Source: Protea cynaroides
Lineage: Eukaryota; Streptophyta; Magnoliopsida; Proteales; Proteaceae
NCBI GenBank assembly: GCA_028583415.1
Contig: CM053266.1
Span: 78,069,237-78,133,236 of the forward strand
Direction: 5' to 3'
DNA: 64,000 bases
Position numbers and translations under genes: made by a program. This document shows, piece after piece, positions 44,400 through 56,904 of the stretch. Every line of letters begins with the position of its first letter. Position 1 is the first letter of the stretch. A model generated the notes under the pieces. It made no database searches, was not told the DNA's origin, and was given only the letters and a program-made list of their open reading frames with translations.

Positions 44400-44540
44400 T
44401 GTAAGACCCGTGTTAATCTAACCCGGTCTTACCACCTTAAACCAGGTTTACCCATTATGGTTGAGTCAAATGGACCAAGGGCGTGAAGGAGATCGAGATC
44501 CCAGGTATCAAATCGACCCAAAAACACTTAATTTGAAGGG

Positions 44541-44655
44541 AGGGTCGCATATTGGACCTCCCAAAGCAAAAAGTCAGACCCTCAATTTTGAAGGGAGGGT
44601 CGGACATCTTGAACCCTAGGGTCGACGGGATCATCGACCCTCCCATCGACCCTCG
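44541..44655 (+). repeat. Word array upstream of TATA, LTR E
   Basis: GGGAGGGTCGCA, GAGGGTCGGACA, AGGGTCGACGGG, CATCGACCCTCCC and CATCGACCCTCGG in about 115 bp. The same GAGGGTCG word recurs in the downstream array at 45155-45297. Confidence 0.75.
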
Positions 44656-46272
44656 GTTACCATAAGAAACAGAAATTATGAAATTTCCTAATTTTCGATT
44701 GGGATTCTTTCCTAGTCTCAAAGGAACTTATTTTAGGATGTTCCTACTCTATTTAAAGGACGTCCGTAAGCTTCTTTCACTCCTTTTCACAACCCTAATC
44801 GAATTGAGAGAAAGAGAAGAGAAGGAAAAGATGAAGAACAGAAGCAAGGGAGAAATTTAGCCAAAAGAGAAGAGTTGCAGAGAAGGAGTATTCTTCTCAG
44901 GTATGGATACTAATTCTATGAGTTTCTACAGACCTTAGGTTAGATATTGATGAGAATGTGATCTCAGAGAAACCCAAACCATCAACCCATGGTTAGGTTT
45001 CCATGGGAAACCATGGGGGATTACATGAAAGCTATCTAGGTGGATTATACATGGTTTCATACCATGGAATGAATGTAGAATAGAATGTAGGAGCAAGCCA
45101 TAGGATTCCAAGCACGAATAATGGACTAAAAGAGGAAATTGGACCAAAGTGCACCGAGGGTCGCACCGAGGGTCGATGACCATCCGACCCTAGGTGATAC
45201 TGACCATCGTCCCTCAGTGTTCGGGAAGTTCAGAGTTTGGGGAGGGTCGCACCCAGGGTCGATCATGACTCCGACCCTACCTCCGACCCTCAGTTAACAG
45301 CATGGTTTTTAAATTCGGAATTAATTCTAATTAAATTCTATCGACTTTGTTAGGTCTTCTAGCAATATAATAACATTATAAAGGTGATTCTAAAGCTTGG
45401 AAGAGGATCTATTAACAAGCTAAGGTGAGGAAACAAAACTCTAAACTAATTGGTTAATAATAAATTATTTTTCTATTTCTTGAGTCCAATGCCATGCTTG
45501 ATTCTATGCGAATATGTTTGTAATGTGCATACAACATGTCATCCAATATTTCTATTATTGTTCATGCATATTTACTTTATTGTTTATAACATGATGATGA
45601 TGATGATAATAGGAATATGCATGTGATTGTATGTGTGTGGTTGGTGTACTTGGTGCGAGCGAGTATCAGGGGAGGTGTGATGGGAACGTCAATAAACGTT
45701 AACCTTTGGCGGGTCTCAGCACTTTAGCTCTATCTCTAACTCAAGTCTTGTGCATTAGCATCGTCGTATCGTCATTACTTTAGCAGAACTATTATGTCGT
45801 AGAGTATCAGGGGAGGTGGTCTCGGTCCTTGTAGTCTTTGACTCTATCGGGGGGCCTTAGCTCTATCTCTATGGATATTCTGAGGGATGCTGGGATGAGG
45901 CCTTGGTTACACTATTTGGCATTAGGATTGGTTAGTTGCGAGCCCAGTTTGCAAGCCCTCGCTAACAGGGGCTTACGTGTTGGTATGGTATTATATAACA
46001 ATAAACGTTAACCTTTGTTGTATAATGTCATGATTAGGGTGGATGGGGACGACGATAAACGTTAACCTTCGGGCGGACTTCCACACCCTGTGTATAGAGG
46101 CGGGGTCAATAAACGTTAACCTTTGACCACCCAACCTTTCTATTGCGCATTGCAAACTATAAACCAGACCAAAGATATGAATTGATTGCATGCATATGTA
46201 TTTTTGCATTGTTTTGTCTACTCACTGAGCCGTGATGTGTGCTCACCCCCTCGACGTCAAATATTTTTAGTT

Positions 46273-46404
46273 GATGATGCAGGTTATACAGTTGAAGATT
46301 ACATGAATGCTCCAGCCTATGGGAACGTGGCGGTGATGAAAGCAGAAGCTGAAGGGGATACACATGACTCCTCTTGCGAGTGCAACTCATGTGTATTCGA
46401 TTAG
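46273..46404 (+). CDS. Conserved LTR terminal ORF, 5' LTR E copy
   Basis: Forty-three codons plus TAG, open: DDAGYTVEDYMNAPAYGNV to HDSSCECNSCVFD. The unspliced frame is open for 72 codons from 46186. The acceptor-like context TTTTTAGTTGATGATGCAG is retained. The middle block ends in TAA in the joining frame, so a spliced fusion would not be open here. Confidence 0.55.
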   Translation, partial: DDAGYTVEDYMNAPAYGNVAVMKAEAEGDTHDSSCECNSCVFD

Positions 46405-46689
46405 ACTTTTTCTTAGGTTTCTTTATTTGAATTTAATAAAGACATGTATTTGATAATTATTTATGTCCTAGTTGATACAAAATAATTTGCTATTTAATAT
46501 TTATATCACATAGACCCTCAGTTCATTTATTATTAAGATTTCTACTATTGTGTATTTAGTCTGATTATGATTACGGATGTGTGTAAGTTTAGATAACGCG
46601 GGGATAGCCTACTCGAGATCCTGGTTGAACCATTGGTTTGCTAGCGGTTCATCACACCATTCTGAACAGTGCGAAATTGGGGTGTGACA

Positions 46690-48590
46690 ACTTAGTATCA
46701 GAGCATTTCAGGCCTTGTCCGCTGAACTAGCATACATTCACAACGAATTGTGAACTAATATAGGATAAATTAGAAGCTCTAATACAAACACACAATAAGC
46801 ACCTGTGTTGGTTGAGACAGAACTTAAATAAGACAATAAAGTACATATAAAAGGTGGAACCATATATATACACTCAAACAGAAAGAGAAAACCAAAATGT
46901 ATCCTGATAAACCAATAACATAGGGTATTATCTATAAGTTGGGTAGTTATCTAAGTATACAAGTGATATTGTACAGTAGCAAGAAGGAAGCATCTGTACA
47001 GTAGAAAATTGGAATACTGAGTTGGTACTCACATGATGTGAAACTCGATGTAGGACAGAAGAAGAAGGAAAATGGCTAGTAATGCCAAAACCCCTGTAGA
47101 GATAAAGAAAAAGATTTTAGGCTAAATCCAAAGGACATGACCAAGTACGGTACCAATTGGTAGCATCACTGTACCCCAACACCGTTAGGTATAACACGGT
47201 GCCTACCACACAAGTCGTCCCAAGAAAGCACACCCCGCGCGAAGTTTGGTGCACAACAAGCAGTGTATCAAGGTGGTTACCCTTATCAGCCATCGATGTA
47301 TAGATAGCTGCATCATGACACAATGATCCGACCAAGGATTGAGGAATATTTTCTGAAGATGAAGCCTAACACATTTTCAGCAAAGGATCAAATCTATTGT
47401 GGCCATGTAACCAGATATGTTTATCTAGGATGCGGTGCATTATTGATTTACTCTTATGATTATAGAGGATGCACATACCAGATTTTAATTTTTCGTACAT
47501 TGACGGGATACCTTCTTGATTTAACTTTTCAATTGGAGTTATAGATATTGTTTCTTTAGTATTAGTCCCGATTATACCAATCCGAGCCACTCTCATGATC
47601 GACAACATGAACAATGATATGAACCCGAATGAACAGTTAAATGTTTAATCATGTTGAGTGTACATCTTCTAATTTATACCCGATTTACGATGTATGGAAG
47701 CTTCTCTAGATTTACTCTTGTAGTGCCTTGACCAATGGCATTATATACTCGATAGAACCTGTAACCATGAGGTTAAGGACTGTAAAACCTCTATTTTCAT
47801 GTATTTGGACCACCGTGCGACCTAAGGACCTTTGGATGCTGGTTGGATTTCCACAGATTTACACCTGATTCTTTAAACCTAGGTTCACTAGTTAAAGCTA
47901 GTGTTTTCATTATGCTAACGCAACAGAAGGAAGTGAATCACTGTTGGATGAACATTTTGATTCATAGACTCCCTGACCTTTGTTGATAAAGATGATTAGT
48001 GATAATGGAATTATTGAAAGAAAGATGATTGGATTCAGATTAAATGCTATAGCTAATGAACCTCAGATGAAGTAATGAAGAATCTATTTTGAGATTGCTA
48101 AATGGATGGAATTTGGACACAACCTAATTATACTTGAGATGGCAGACTTTGACGTCATCTTGGGGATAGACTGGTTATCTCAACACTCTACAAGTTGTTA
48201 TGTGCATAGAAGAGATTATCATTCAAGAATAAAGACGACATATAATTTAGTATTATTGGAAGTATGTTGCCTAAGAAAAGAAAGTTGATCCTCTTTATGC
48301 TAAAAGCGAAGAGATGCTTTGAAGAGTAATGAGTTAGATATATGGTATCTGTGGTACACGTTTCCAAAGAAGCACCACAGATGGAAGATATTGATGTGAT
48401 GCATAAATTTCAGGTGTGTTTCTAGGAGACTCACCTGGGTTACCATCTGATCATGCGACGAGTTCGTCATCGACTTGTTACCCAAGGACGATACTTGTGT
48501 CAAAGGCACCTATGAATAGCTCTTATAGAATTGAAGGAACTGAGACTCAACTACAAGAGTTATTAGACTAAGGTACTAATAGGCTAAGTA
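46690..48590 (+). pseudogene. Element E primer site, gag remnants and protease remnant
   Basis: 46693-46704 is the primer site (TAGTATCAGAGC). The leader to 46850 matches that of element B (for example AAGCACCTGTGTTG). Gag survives only as VYQGGYPYQPSMYR and RPRIEEYFLKMKPNTFSA (47260-47385). 47390-48080 does not resemble gag in any frame. A protease motif, ADFDVILGIDWLSQHST, appears at 48140. 48300-48590 holds shifted pieces of the protease-RT linker. The antisense gene and its word array found in element B are absent. Confidence 0.7.
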
Positions 48591-51366
48591 TTGCATCACG
48601 GAGAGTGCCAATGCAATTCGTGTTGTCTGCGTATAGACTACCGAGAATCGAACAAGCTCATGATCAAGAATCGATATCTATCACCTCGGATCGATGACTT
48701 GTTTAAACAGTTGCAAAGAGCAAAGGTATTTTCTAAGATTGATCTTCGATCAAGATATCATCAGCTGAAGAATTTGGACAGCGATATCTCGAAGATAGCT
48801 TTTAGAATTGGGATTGGCTAATTATGAGATCTCGATTATGTCTTTTGGATTAACGAACGCACCAGCAATTTTTATGGAACTAATGAACCGGGTTTTTCAC
48901 GATATGTTGGATACGTCGATTATAGTATTTATTGATGATATATTGGTATACTCCAAGGATGAAGAAACTCATATCAAGAACCTAAATGCTGCCCTACAGC
49001 GTTTAAGGAAAGAGAAGCTTTATGCCAAATTTTCAAAGTGTGAGTTTTGGTTAAGTGAAGTCGCCTTCTTAGGCCATGTAGTATCCGCTGAAGGAATCAA
49101 AGTAGACCCCAGCAAGATCGAGGCTATTGTAAAGTGGGAAGCACCAAAGAGCGTTTCAGAAATTAGAAGTTTTCTGGGTTTCACTGGTTATTATCGGAGA
49201 TTCGTGGAAGACTATTCCCAGATTGCCGTACCTCTCACCAGTTTGACTAAGAAAGGTGAAAAGTTCGTGTGGACCGATAAATGTGAGAAGAGTTTCCAAA
49301 CGCTGAAGACCAGATTGATATCCGCTTCGATTTTGACTATTCCCGTTCCAGGACAGACATTTACTCTATACACTGATGCCTCAGGACTGGGACTGAGATG
49401 TGTGCTTATGCAAGGAGAACAAGTGATTGCTTATGCTTCAAGACAGTTGAAGGTACATGAGAAAAATTATTCCACTCATGATCTGGAGCTAGCGGCAGTA
49501 GTACATGCTGTCAAGATATGGAGACATTATCTCTACGGAGAGAAATTTCAGATTAAGTCAGACCATAAAAGTCTTACTTATCTATTTAATCAGAAGGAAT
49601 TGAATATGAGACAAAGAAGATGGCTGAAACTATTGAAAGACTATGATTGTGATATCCAGTATCATCCGACAAAAGTGAACGTAGTAGCGGATGCGTTAAG
49701 CCGAAAAGCAATGATAAAATCGCAAGGAGAGGTTAGCACAACTGCAGCAATGTGTACCACCGGAAAGGTATTCAATCACGACAATGAGCAATATGTGATA
49801 GACGCAACAGATGAGTCAGCCAACCAAGGGTTCATTCATCGGTTTTCAAATATGTTCGCTGCATTGAAGATTATACCGGATATAATGGATGAAGTGAAGA
49901 CAGCTATCAAATCAGATCCTTATTTGAGAACAGTACAAGAAGATATCGAGAAAGGTAGGACTAACCCTGAGTTCACCATGGACGGAGAGAAAGTACTGAA
50001 ATACAAAGGAAGAATATGTGTACCTGAAATAGAAAGTATGGACATTAGACACCGACTGATGAAAGAAGCCCATATCACCATCTATTCGATACATCCTGGA
50101 AGTACAAAAATGTTTCATGATCTAAAGAAATTATATTGGTGGAGGGGAATGAAAGCAGATGTAGCTAAGTTCGTGTCTCAATGCCTCAATTGTCAGAAAG
50201 TAAAGGCTGAACGACAAAGACCCGCAGGACTGTTACAGCCATTACCGGAACCAGCATGGAAATGGGACTGCATCACAATGGACTTCGTCACGGGACTACC
50301 ACTGACTCCTCGAGTAGTTGACGCAGTTAGGGTGATTGTGGACCGTCTGACTAAAACAGCTCGCTTCATACCGATACGACCTCAGTATACACTGGAGAGG
50401 TTAGCAAAGCTATATGTGGATAATATTGTTCGATTACATGGTGTTCCAAAAAGCATTGTGTTTGATAGAGATCCACGATTTACTTCTATGATTTGGGAGG
50501 GATTGAAAAAAGCTATGGGTACAACATTGAAGTTCAGTACTGCATTCCACCCACAGATAGACGGATAGTCAGAGCGTACAATTTAGATTCTAGAAGATAT
50601 GCTACGAGCATGTGTAATTGATTTCAAAGGATCATGGGATGAAAAGTTACCATTGATCGAGTTCGCTTATAACCATAGCTATCAGGCTACTATACAGATG
50701 TCACCTTATGAAGCACTGTATGGTAGAAAGTGTTGAACTCCTTTATTTTGGAATGAAGTTGGAGAACGTAGTATTATTGAGCCGGAATTTGTTGAAGAGA
50801 CTTGTCGAGTGGTCGACATTATCAAGGAAAGAGTGAGAACGGCTCAGAACCTTCAGAAGCAATATGCAGATACTCGGCGGAGAGATTTGGAGTTCGCTGT
50901 AGGTGACAAAGTATTTTTGAAGGTATCGCCTATGCGAGGATTGAAAAGGTTCGGACAGAAAGGGAAACTAAGTCCAAGATATGTCGGGCCGTACGAAATT
51001 CTAGTTAAGCGTGATAAAGTGGCTTATCAGTTAGCACTACCACCATCTATGTCAAGTGTGCATGACGTATTTCATATTTCCCTATAAAGAAGTATGTCAA
51101 GGATCCAACGCACGTGTTGACAGTAGATTTACCAGATTTGACTGATGATTTGACATTTGAAGTAACACCAACTGAAATCACCAGCCGAAAGGTTCAACGA
51201 TTACGCAACCGAGATATCTATTATGTTAAGGTCACTTGGAAAAGTAGAAACATGGAAGAAATTACATGGGAAGAAGAAAATGCTATGCGGAAGCAATACC
51301 CTCACTTATTTGATTTAGAAGGTACGTACAATTTCGAGGACGAAATTTTTATAAGTAGGGGGGAGT
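48591..51366 (+). pseudogene. pol: Element E pol: RT, RNase H, integrase, chromodomain-like tail
   Basis: RT starts at about 48630 (CLRIDYRESNKLMIKNRY) with one frameshift near 48815. 586 uninterrupted codons follow (48808-50568): FGLTNAPAIFMELMN, VFIDDILVYS, RNase H (FTLYTDASGLGLRCVLM, NYSTHDLELAAVVHA, HKSLTYLFNQKELNMRQRRW), integrase zinc-binding part (CLNCQK) and core (MIVDRLTKT-type VDRLTKTARF, FDRDPRFTS). A TAG at 50567 falls just before the catalytic Glu (SERT). The rest continues with a second TGA at about 50734, then the tail (GPYEILVKRDKVAYQLALP, IYYVKVTW, AMRKQYPHLF). Few lesions, so this is the best preserved pol here. Confidence 0.9.
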
Positions 51367-53671
51367 TGTAAGACCCGTGTCAATCTAACCCGGTCTTACC
51401 ACCTTGAACCAGGTTTACCCATTGTGGTTGAGTCAAATGGACCAAGGGCGTGAAGGAGATCGAGATCCCAGGTATCAAATCGACCCAAAAACACTTAATT
51501 TGAAGGGAGGGTCGCATACCCAGCTAAGTAGGGTTGGACCTTCAAAAGCAGAAAGTCAGACCCTCAATTTTGAAGGGAAGGTCGGACATCTTGAACCCTA
51601 GGGTCGACGGGATCATCGACCCTCCCATCGACCCTCGGTTACCGTAAGAAACAGTAATTAAGAAATTTCCTAATTTTCGATTGGGATTCTTTCCTACTCT
51701 CAAAGGGACTTATTTTAGGACGTTCCTACTATATTTTAAGGACGTCCCTAGGCCTCTTTCACTCCTTTTCACAACCCTAATCGAATTGAGAGAAAGGGAA
51801 GAGAAGGAAAAGAGGAAGAACAGAAGCAAGGGAGAAATTTAGCCAAAAGAGAAGAGTTGCAGAGAAGGAGTATTCTTCTCAGGTATGGATACTAATTCCA
51901 TGAGTTTCTACAGACCTTAGGTTAGATATTGATGAGAATGTGATCTCAGAGAAACCCAAACCATCAACCCATGGTTAGGTTTCCATGGGAAACCATGGGG
52001 GATTACATGAAAGCTATCTAGGTGGATTATACATGGTTTCATACCATGGAATGAATGTAGAATAGAATGTAGGAGCAAGCCATAGGATTCCAAGCACGAA
52101 TAATGGACTAAAAGAGGGAATTGGACCAAAGTGCACCGAGGGTCGCACCGAGGGTCGATGACCATCCGACCCTAGGTGATACTGACCATCGTCCCTCAGT
52201 ATTCGAGAAGTTCAGAGTTTGGGGAGGGTCGCACCTAGGGTCGATCATGACTCCGACCCTACCTCCGACCCTCAGTTAACAGCATGGTTTTTAAATTCGA
52301 AATTAATTCTAATTAAATTCTATCGACTTTGTTAGGTCTTCTAGCAATATAATAACATTATAAAGGTGATTCTAAAGCTTGGAAGATGATCTATTAACAA
52401 GCTAAGGTGAGGAAACAGAACTCTAAACTAATTGGTTAATAATATACTGTTTTTCTATTTCTTGAGTCCAATGCCATGCTTGATTCTATGCGAATATGTT
52501 TGTAATGTGCATACAACATGTCATCCAATATTTCTATTATTGTTCATACATATTTACTTTATTATTTATAACATGATGATGATGATGATAATAGGAATAG
52601 GCATGTGATTGTATATGTGTGGTTGGTGTACTTGGTGCGAGCGAGTATCAGGGGAGGTGTGATGGGAACGTCAATAAACGTTAACCTTTGGCGGGTCTCA
52701 GCACTTTAGCTCTATCTCTAACTCAAGTCTTGTGCATTAGCATCGTCGTATCGTCATTACTTTAGCAGAACTATTATGTCGTAGAGTATCAGGGGAGGTG
52801 GTCTCGGTCCTTGTAGTCTTTGACTCTATCGGGGGGCCTTAGCTCTATCTCTATGGACATTCTGAGGGATGCTGGGGTGAGGCCTTGGATACACTGTTTG
52901 GCATTAGGATTGGTTAGTTGCAAGCCTAGTTTGCAAGCCCTCGCTAACAGGGGCTTACGTGTTGGTATGGTATTATATAACAATAAACGTTAATCTTTGT
53001 TGTATAATGTCATGATTATGGTGGATGGGGAAGACGATAAACGTTAACCTTCGGGCGAACTTCCACACCCTGTGTATAGAGGCGGGGTCAATAAACGTTA
53101 ACCTTTGACCACCCAACCTTTCTATTGCGCATTGCAAACTATAAACCAGACCAAAGATATGAATTGATTGCATGCATATGTATTGTTGCATTGTTTTGTC
53201 TACTCACTGAGCCGTGATGTGTGCTCACCCCCTCGACGTCGAATATTTTTAGTTGATGATGCAGGTTATTCAGTTGAAGATTACATGAATGCTCCAGCGT
53301 ATGGGAATGTGGCGGTGATGGAAGCAGAAGCTGAAGGGGATACACATGACTCCTCTTGCGAGTGCAACTCATGTGTATTTGATTAGACTTTTTCTTAGGT
53401 TTCTTTATTTGAATTTAATAAAGACATGTATTTGATAGTTATTTATGTCCCAGTTGATACAGAATAATTTGCTATTTAATATTTATAACACATAGACCCT
53501 CAGTTCATTTATTATTAAGATTTCCGCTATTGTGTATTTACTCTGATTATGATTACGGATGTGTGTAAGTTTAGATAACGCGGGGATAGCCTACTCGAGA
53601 TCTTGGTTGAACCGTTGGTTTGCTAGCGGTTCATCACACCATTCTGAACAGTGCAGAATTGGGGTGTGAGA
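51367..53671 (+). repeat. 3' LTR of element E
   Basis: 2305 bp, same organisation as the 5' LTR: arrays 51508-51640 and 52135-52275, TATA-like site near 51730 (CTATATTTTAAGG), four AATAAACGTTAAYCTTTG boxes (52674, 52982, 53036, 53091), terminal ORF 53255-53386. The last bases are GTGTGAGA instead of GTGTGACA. Confidence 0.95.
53255..53386 (+). CDS. Conserved LTR terminal ORF, 3' LTR E copy
   Basis: Forty-three codons plus TAG, open: DDAGYSVEDYMNAPAYGNV to HDSSCECNSCVFD. It differs from the 5' LTR copy at few positions, all without frame loss. The unspliced frame is open for 72 codons from 53168. Confidence 0.55.
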   Translation, partial: DDAGYSVEDYMNAPAYGNVAVMEAEAEGDTHDSSCECNSCVFD

Positions 53672-53676
53672 TAGAT

Positions 53677-55110
53677 GACCTTACCATTATTATCTCTGAA
53701 GACTCCTCCTGTACTTGCATCACCAAGGTTCCCAAGAGAACATCCATCAATGTTCAGTTTCCACCATCCAGCTGCTGGTTTTCTCTAGAGTACAGGCCGA
53801 ACTTGTATTGGCTCAGGTGCAATGGTAGATAGTTTGAAATGTTTCTATACCTGCAAATCAGCAATAGATTTCACCATGCAAGGGCTGATTATAGAGGCTG
53901 CTTGAGCATCTCTATAAATGTAAAATAATATTGCATTGAATGATGGCTGGATTCCTTCATAGAAACTTCTATTTATTGCTTTCCAAATATTTTGCAAAAT
54001 AATTATGAGTAATGAATACCATAATTCTTTGGCCGGACAATTCTCTTTTTCCTTCTCCACCATTGTAATAAATTACATGAGGAGTTGTGATTCATCCATT
54101 AGAGGTTATATACTGTCAGAATCGCAGACCATGGTCTGACTGAGTACTTACATTCCATAAAGATGTGAATAAAGCTTTCTTATTGTCTGTGACAATGATA
54201 ACACCTAGATACCATCTACACATTCTTTCTGTGAATTATATCATCAATAGGAAGTTTGTTATAAAACCATCTCTAGCCGAAAACAGAATATTTGGGTGTT
54301 AAAGCTTTATTCCAGACAATGTTGTAAAACCAAGAACAACTTGGTCCCTTACTTCTCACACCATTCCATGCACTTGTAACTAAATATAAGTCATTAACAG
54401 AAAGTGTCCATATCACTTTATCCTTTCTTAGTGTCGAGATTGGAGTTTCTCTAATCAAAGCAATTATATCTTTAAGCATCGAAGATCATACCTCAGGGAA
54501 ATACCATTGTCCTTCCTTTATGAAATCCGCCACTTTCAAAGATTTATTAATGAATGGTGAGATATCCTAACCTGTATTTTCTTGAACACAATCAGCAATA
54601 GGAAAAGATCCAAGCCAGTGATCGGTCCAGAATTTCACCAATTTACCATCTCCTACAATCCCATCTCATATGCTTGGTCATCCACTCCCAGAATTTCCTG
54701 ATACTCCTCCATACCGATGAGGAGTCAGAAACCCTCCTGAATGTACCATCATTTAAAAAATATCTCGAGCACATAAAGTTTGCAAATAATAAATCAAAAG
54801 TCATAACTTGCCAAGCCAATTTGGAGAGAAGAGCAATGTTTAATTCCTAAAGCTTTCGAATCCCTACCCCCCTCCTTTATTGGCTTACATACAGTACCCC
54901 ATTTAACTAATGTTGCTTTTATTAAATAGGGATCATCACTCCAGATAAAGTTCCTTATCCATTGCTCAGCTTTCTTTAAAATGGAAACAGGCCAGATGTA
55001 TGTAGAGAAAGAATGAATAAAAGAGCTTGAAGGACCGTTTTAACCAATTCAATATGGCCAGCCATGGAGAGAAGTCTTCCTCTTCAAGCAAAAAATTTCC
55101 TTTTAAATTG
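53677..55110 (-). pseudogene. LINE-3 RT C-terminus and zf-RVT region
   Basis: Right to left: GRLLSMAGHIELVKTVLQ (55070), the AGR..LI-type motif after the RT palm. Shifted frames follow, then DLYLVTSAWNGVRSKGPSCS and WNKALTPKYSVF (54380-54275), the zinc-binding reverse-transcriptase domain. Then NIWKAINRSFYEGIQPSF (53990) leads towards RNase H. There are many stops and shifts. The reading continues after element E at 44394. Confidence 0.78.
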
Positions 55111-55959
55111 CTTATATTATACTACGTATTATACTGCTTATTTTTGCCATATCGTATTTTTTCCATATAATACATGTATTACGTATTGTGCTTAATGATC
55201 CTGAAAAAAACTCCATATAGCAAAGGTCGCCGTATATATGGGTATTAAACGCAGTACCATATTTTTAATTCCAAAAAACACCATGTGTCTTTTGCAATTC
55301 CAAAGTTCTAAGTTCCAAAATCCTTTTGTTTTCTGTTTCTTCTTTTTCTAAACAAAGATAACCCAACTTATAGTCGTCCGTTTCTTCTTTTTCTAAACAA
55401 AGATAACCCAAAGTCCTTTCATTTGCCTTATCCTTTCTACCCAAGTAATCCAACAGTCTTTTGACTTTTTCCCTTCTGTAAGAATTTTGATAGTATTTAA
55501 ACAACACTTTCTTGCAAACGTCCCATGCAAAATCAATAGTCTCTAATGTGTTTAAAAGTCGTTTCTATTTTCATTTCATGGTTTAAAATCTCTTATTCTC
55601 TGTTAATGTTTTTTTAATGTCTGTTAGTACCAAGGACACAACACTATTAATTCTTTATTAATGTTTTCAAATTTATAGTTGTTTGCACTTTGGACGCAAC
55701 CATTTAGGTAATAATTGCTCAATCTATCAATATATATTGTCATTTTTTTTATCCCATATTGTTCAAATTTTCTGTTTAAAACCCGAACTGTCTGTTTTTG
55801 TTTTTTATCCTGTAAAAAAAAGGGACCTACTTTTTTTTATCATCCTGTTTAATTTTCGAGCCGTTTTAAATGCTCCATGCCATTCAAAGTTTTTTCCTAT
55901 TCCCGTATTAACTAACTATGGTTGCTCCATGTATGATTACAAAATATAGAGTTAGTGAA
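55111..55959. other. AT-rich unassigned stretch
   Basis: No convincing coding sequence or element end. It contains a 45-bp direct duplication (55336 and 55381; core TCTTCTTTTTCTAAACAAAG) and several T-runs. Confidence 0.5.
55336..55412 (+). repeat. 45-bp tandem duplication
   Basis: TTTCTTCTTTTTCTAAACAA followed by AGATAACCCAA occurs at 55336 and again at 55381, a period of 45 bp. On the minus strand both copies read GYLCLEKEET. Confidence 0.85.
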
Positions 55960-56833
55960 GGTTATAATAATGGTTTTATTTGGGCAACCACTAAGGTTGC
56001 AGAGGTGGGAGCCAAACTTTGACATTGACAAAGAGCAAGTGGCATACTACAATTAGTGGGTTCGGTTTCCCAAGTTTGGTGTTGAATATCGGGATGAGGA
56101 ATTGCTCTTCTTGATGGGTAAAGCCTTGGGTAAGCTAGTAACTTTGGATCGAAACACTATGAATAAGGTGGTTGGTAGGTATGCTAGGATGTCAATTCAG
56201 ATGGTTAAAGGAAGGTTACGTCCTGACGAAGTCATGGTTAGCGGCCTTATTGGTGGACAGCAAGTCTTCTTTAAGCAACTAGTGGAATATAAAGGGCTGC
56301 AATCTCGTTGAAGGATTTGTGGTGTTTTTGGACACCGGCCAGGAGATTGCAAAGAGTCGGGTAAGCAAGGAAAGAATAAGGAGACAGAGCAGGAGAGACC
56401 TGTTATGGTCGATAACCCTATTGCTGTTGATTCCCCAAATGCTGGTATCTCTCGAGGCCTTGGAAACTAGGCTGATGTTTCTGATGAGATGGAAGGACTT
56501 GATTTGAAGGATGGTGAGATTGAACTCCCCACTGTGGAGACTGCAGTAGCTGTTGAGTAGCCAAATGTTAGTCCAGTTCAGACTAATGAGGATAGGGATG
56601 ATTCTAGCTTGTTGGTTGGTTTGGAGAAGCATGGACAGTCTAAGGTTATTGGAATGTCTACTTTGGTTGTTTCATCCTCTCCTGATGGGGTAGTTATGGT
56701 GGCTAGTAACCCTGGAAGATTTGAGGTTTGCTTCCCATATATTTCAATTATTGATCAGGCCATGCAGAGCAAAGACTTTACTACTGTGGTAAAAAGGAAT
56801 TATAAAAAATCACTGCCTCTGATAAACAGCTAG
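55960..56833 (+). pseudogene. LINE-4 ORF1 (DUF4283 / zinc knuckle protein)
   Basis: PLRLQRWEPNFDIDKEQVAY, then WVRFPKFGVEYRDEELLFLM, GKALGKLVTLDRNTMNKVVG and RYARMSIQMVKGR: the C-terminal half of DUF4283. The knuckle reads CGVFGHRPGDC with its first Cys lost to a stop at 56309. A low-complexity acidic tail follows, ending near 56833 (FTTVVKRNYKKSLPL). Confidence 0.8.
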
Positions 56834-56904
56834 CAGTCGTGTTTAATGCAAGGGAGACTCGGTTAGCACGTCTGGCTTCTCTTAGCAATAAAGGTCATAA
56901 ATGA

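Larger units (their letters stand above)
44400..46689 (+). repeat. 5' LTR of element E
   Basis: 2290 bp. Word arrays of the GAGGGTCGCA/CGACCCTC type at 44541-44655 and 45155-45297. TATA-like TATTTAAAG at 44750, donor-like CAG|GTATGG at 44900, exon-like block ending AAGCTAAG|GTGAGG near 45424. Four dispersed copies of AATAAACGTTAACCTTTG, a box not present in A-D, lie near 45691, 45989, 46051 and 46108. Terminal ORF 46273-46404. Relative to the 3' LTR it lacks about 20 bp (CCCAGCTAAGTAGGGTTGG) near 44553. Confidence 0.95.
44400..53671 (+). mobile_element. Element E: complete long-LTR chromovirus without antisense cassette
   Basis: LTRs 44400-46689 and 51367-53671 start TGTAAGACCC; the 5' LTR ends GTGTGACA, the 3' one GTGTGAGA. 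Exact target duplication TAGAT at 44395-44399 and 53672-53676. The primer site (TAGTATCAGAGC) is at 46693 with one mismatch, and the PPT is TAGGGGGGAG. The internal region is only 4.68 kb: gag is reduced to fragments, while RT-RNase H-integrase is nearly intact. LTRs are very similar (three mismatches in the first 68 bases), so this is among the youngest insertions. It disrupts LINE-3. Confidence 0.95.
43867..55110 (-). mobile_element. LINE-3: 5'-truncated L1-type LINE, minus strand, split by element E
   Basis: Two parts, 55110-53677 and 44394-43867 (with the duplicated TAGAT between), join into RT C-terminus, zinc-binding (zf-RVT) region, RNase H and poly(A), the tail seen as a run of T at 43868-43885. 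The 5' end is truncated near 55110, as is common for LINEs. Confidence 0.82.

Noticed and set aside
55683..55949. AT-rich 88-codon plus ORF with hydrophobic stretches
   Set aside because: Composition-driven; no motif and no relation to the neighbouring LINEs.
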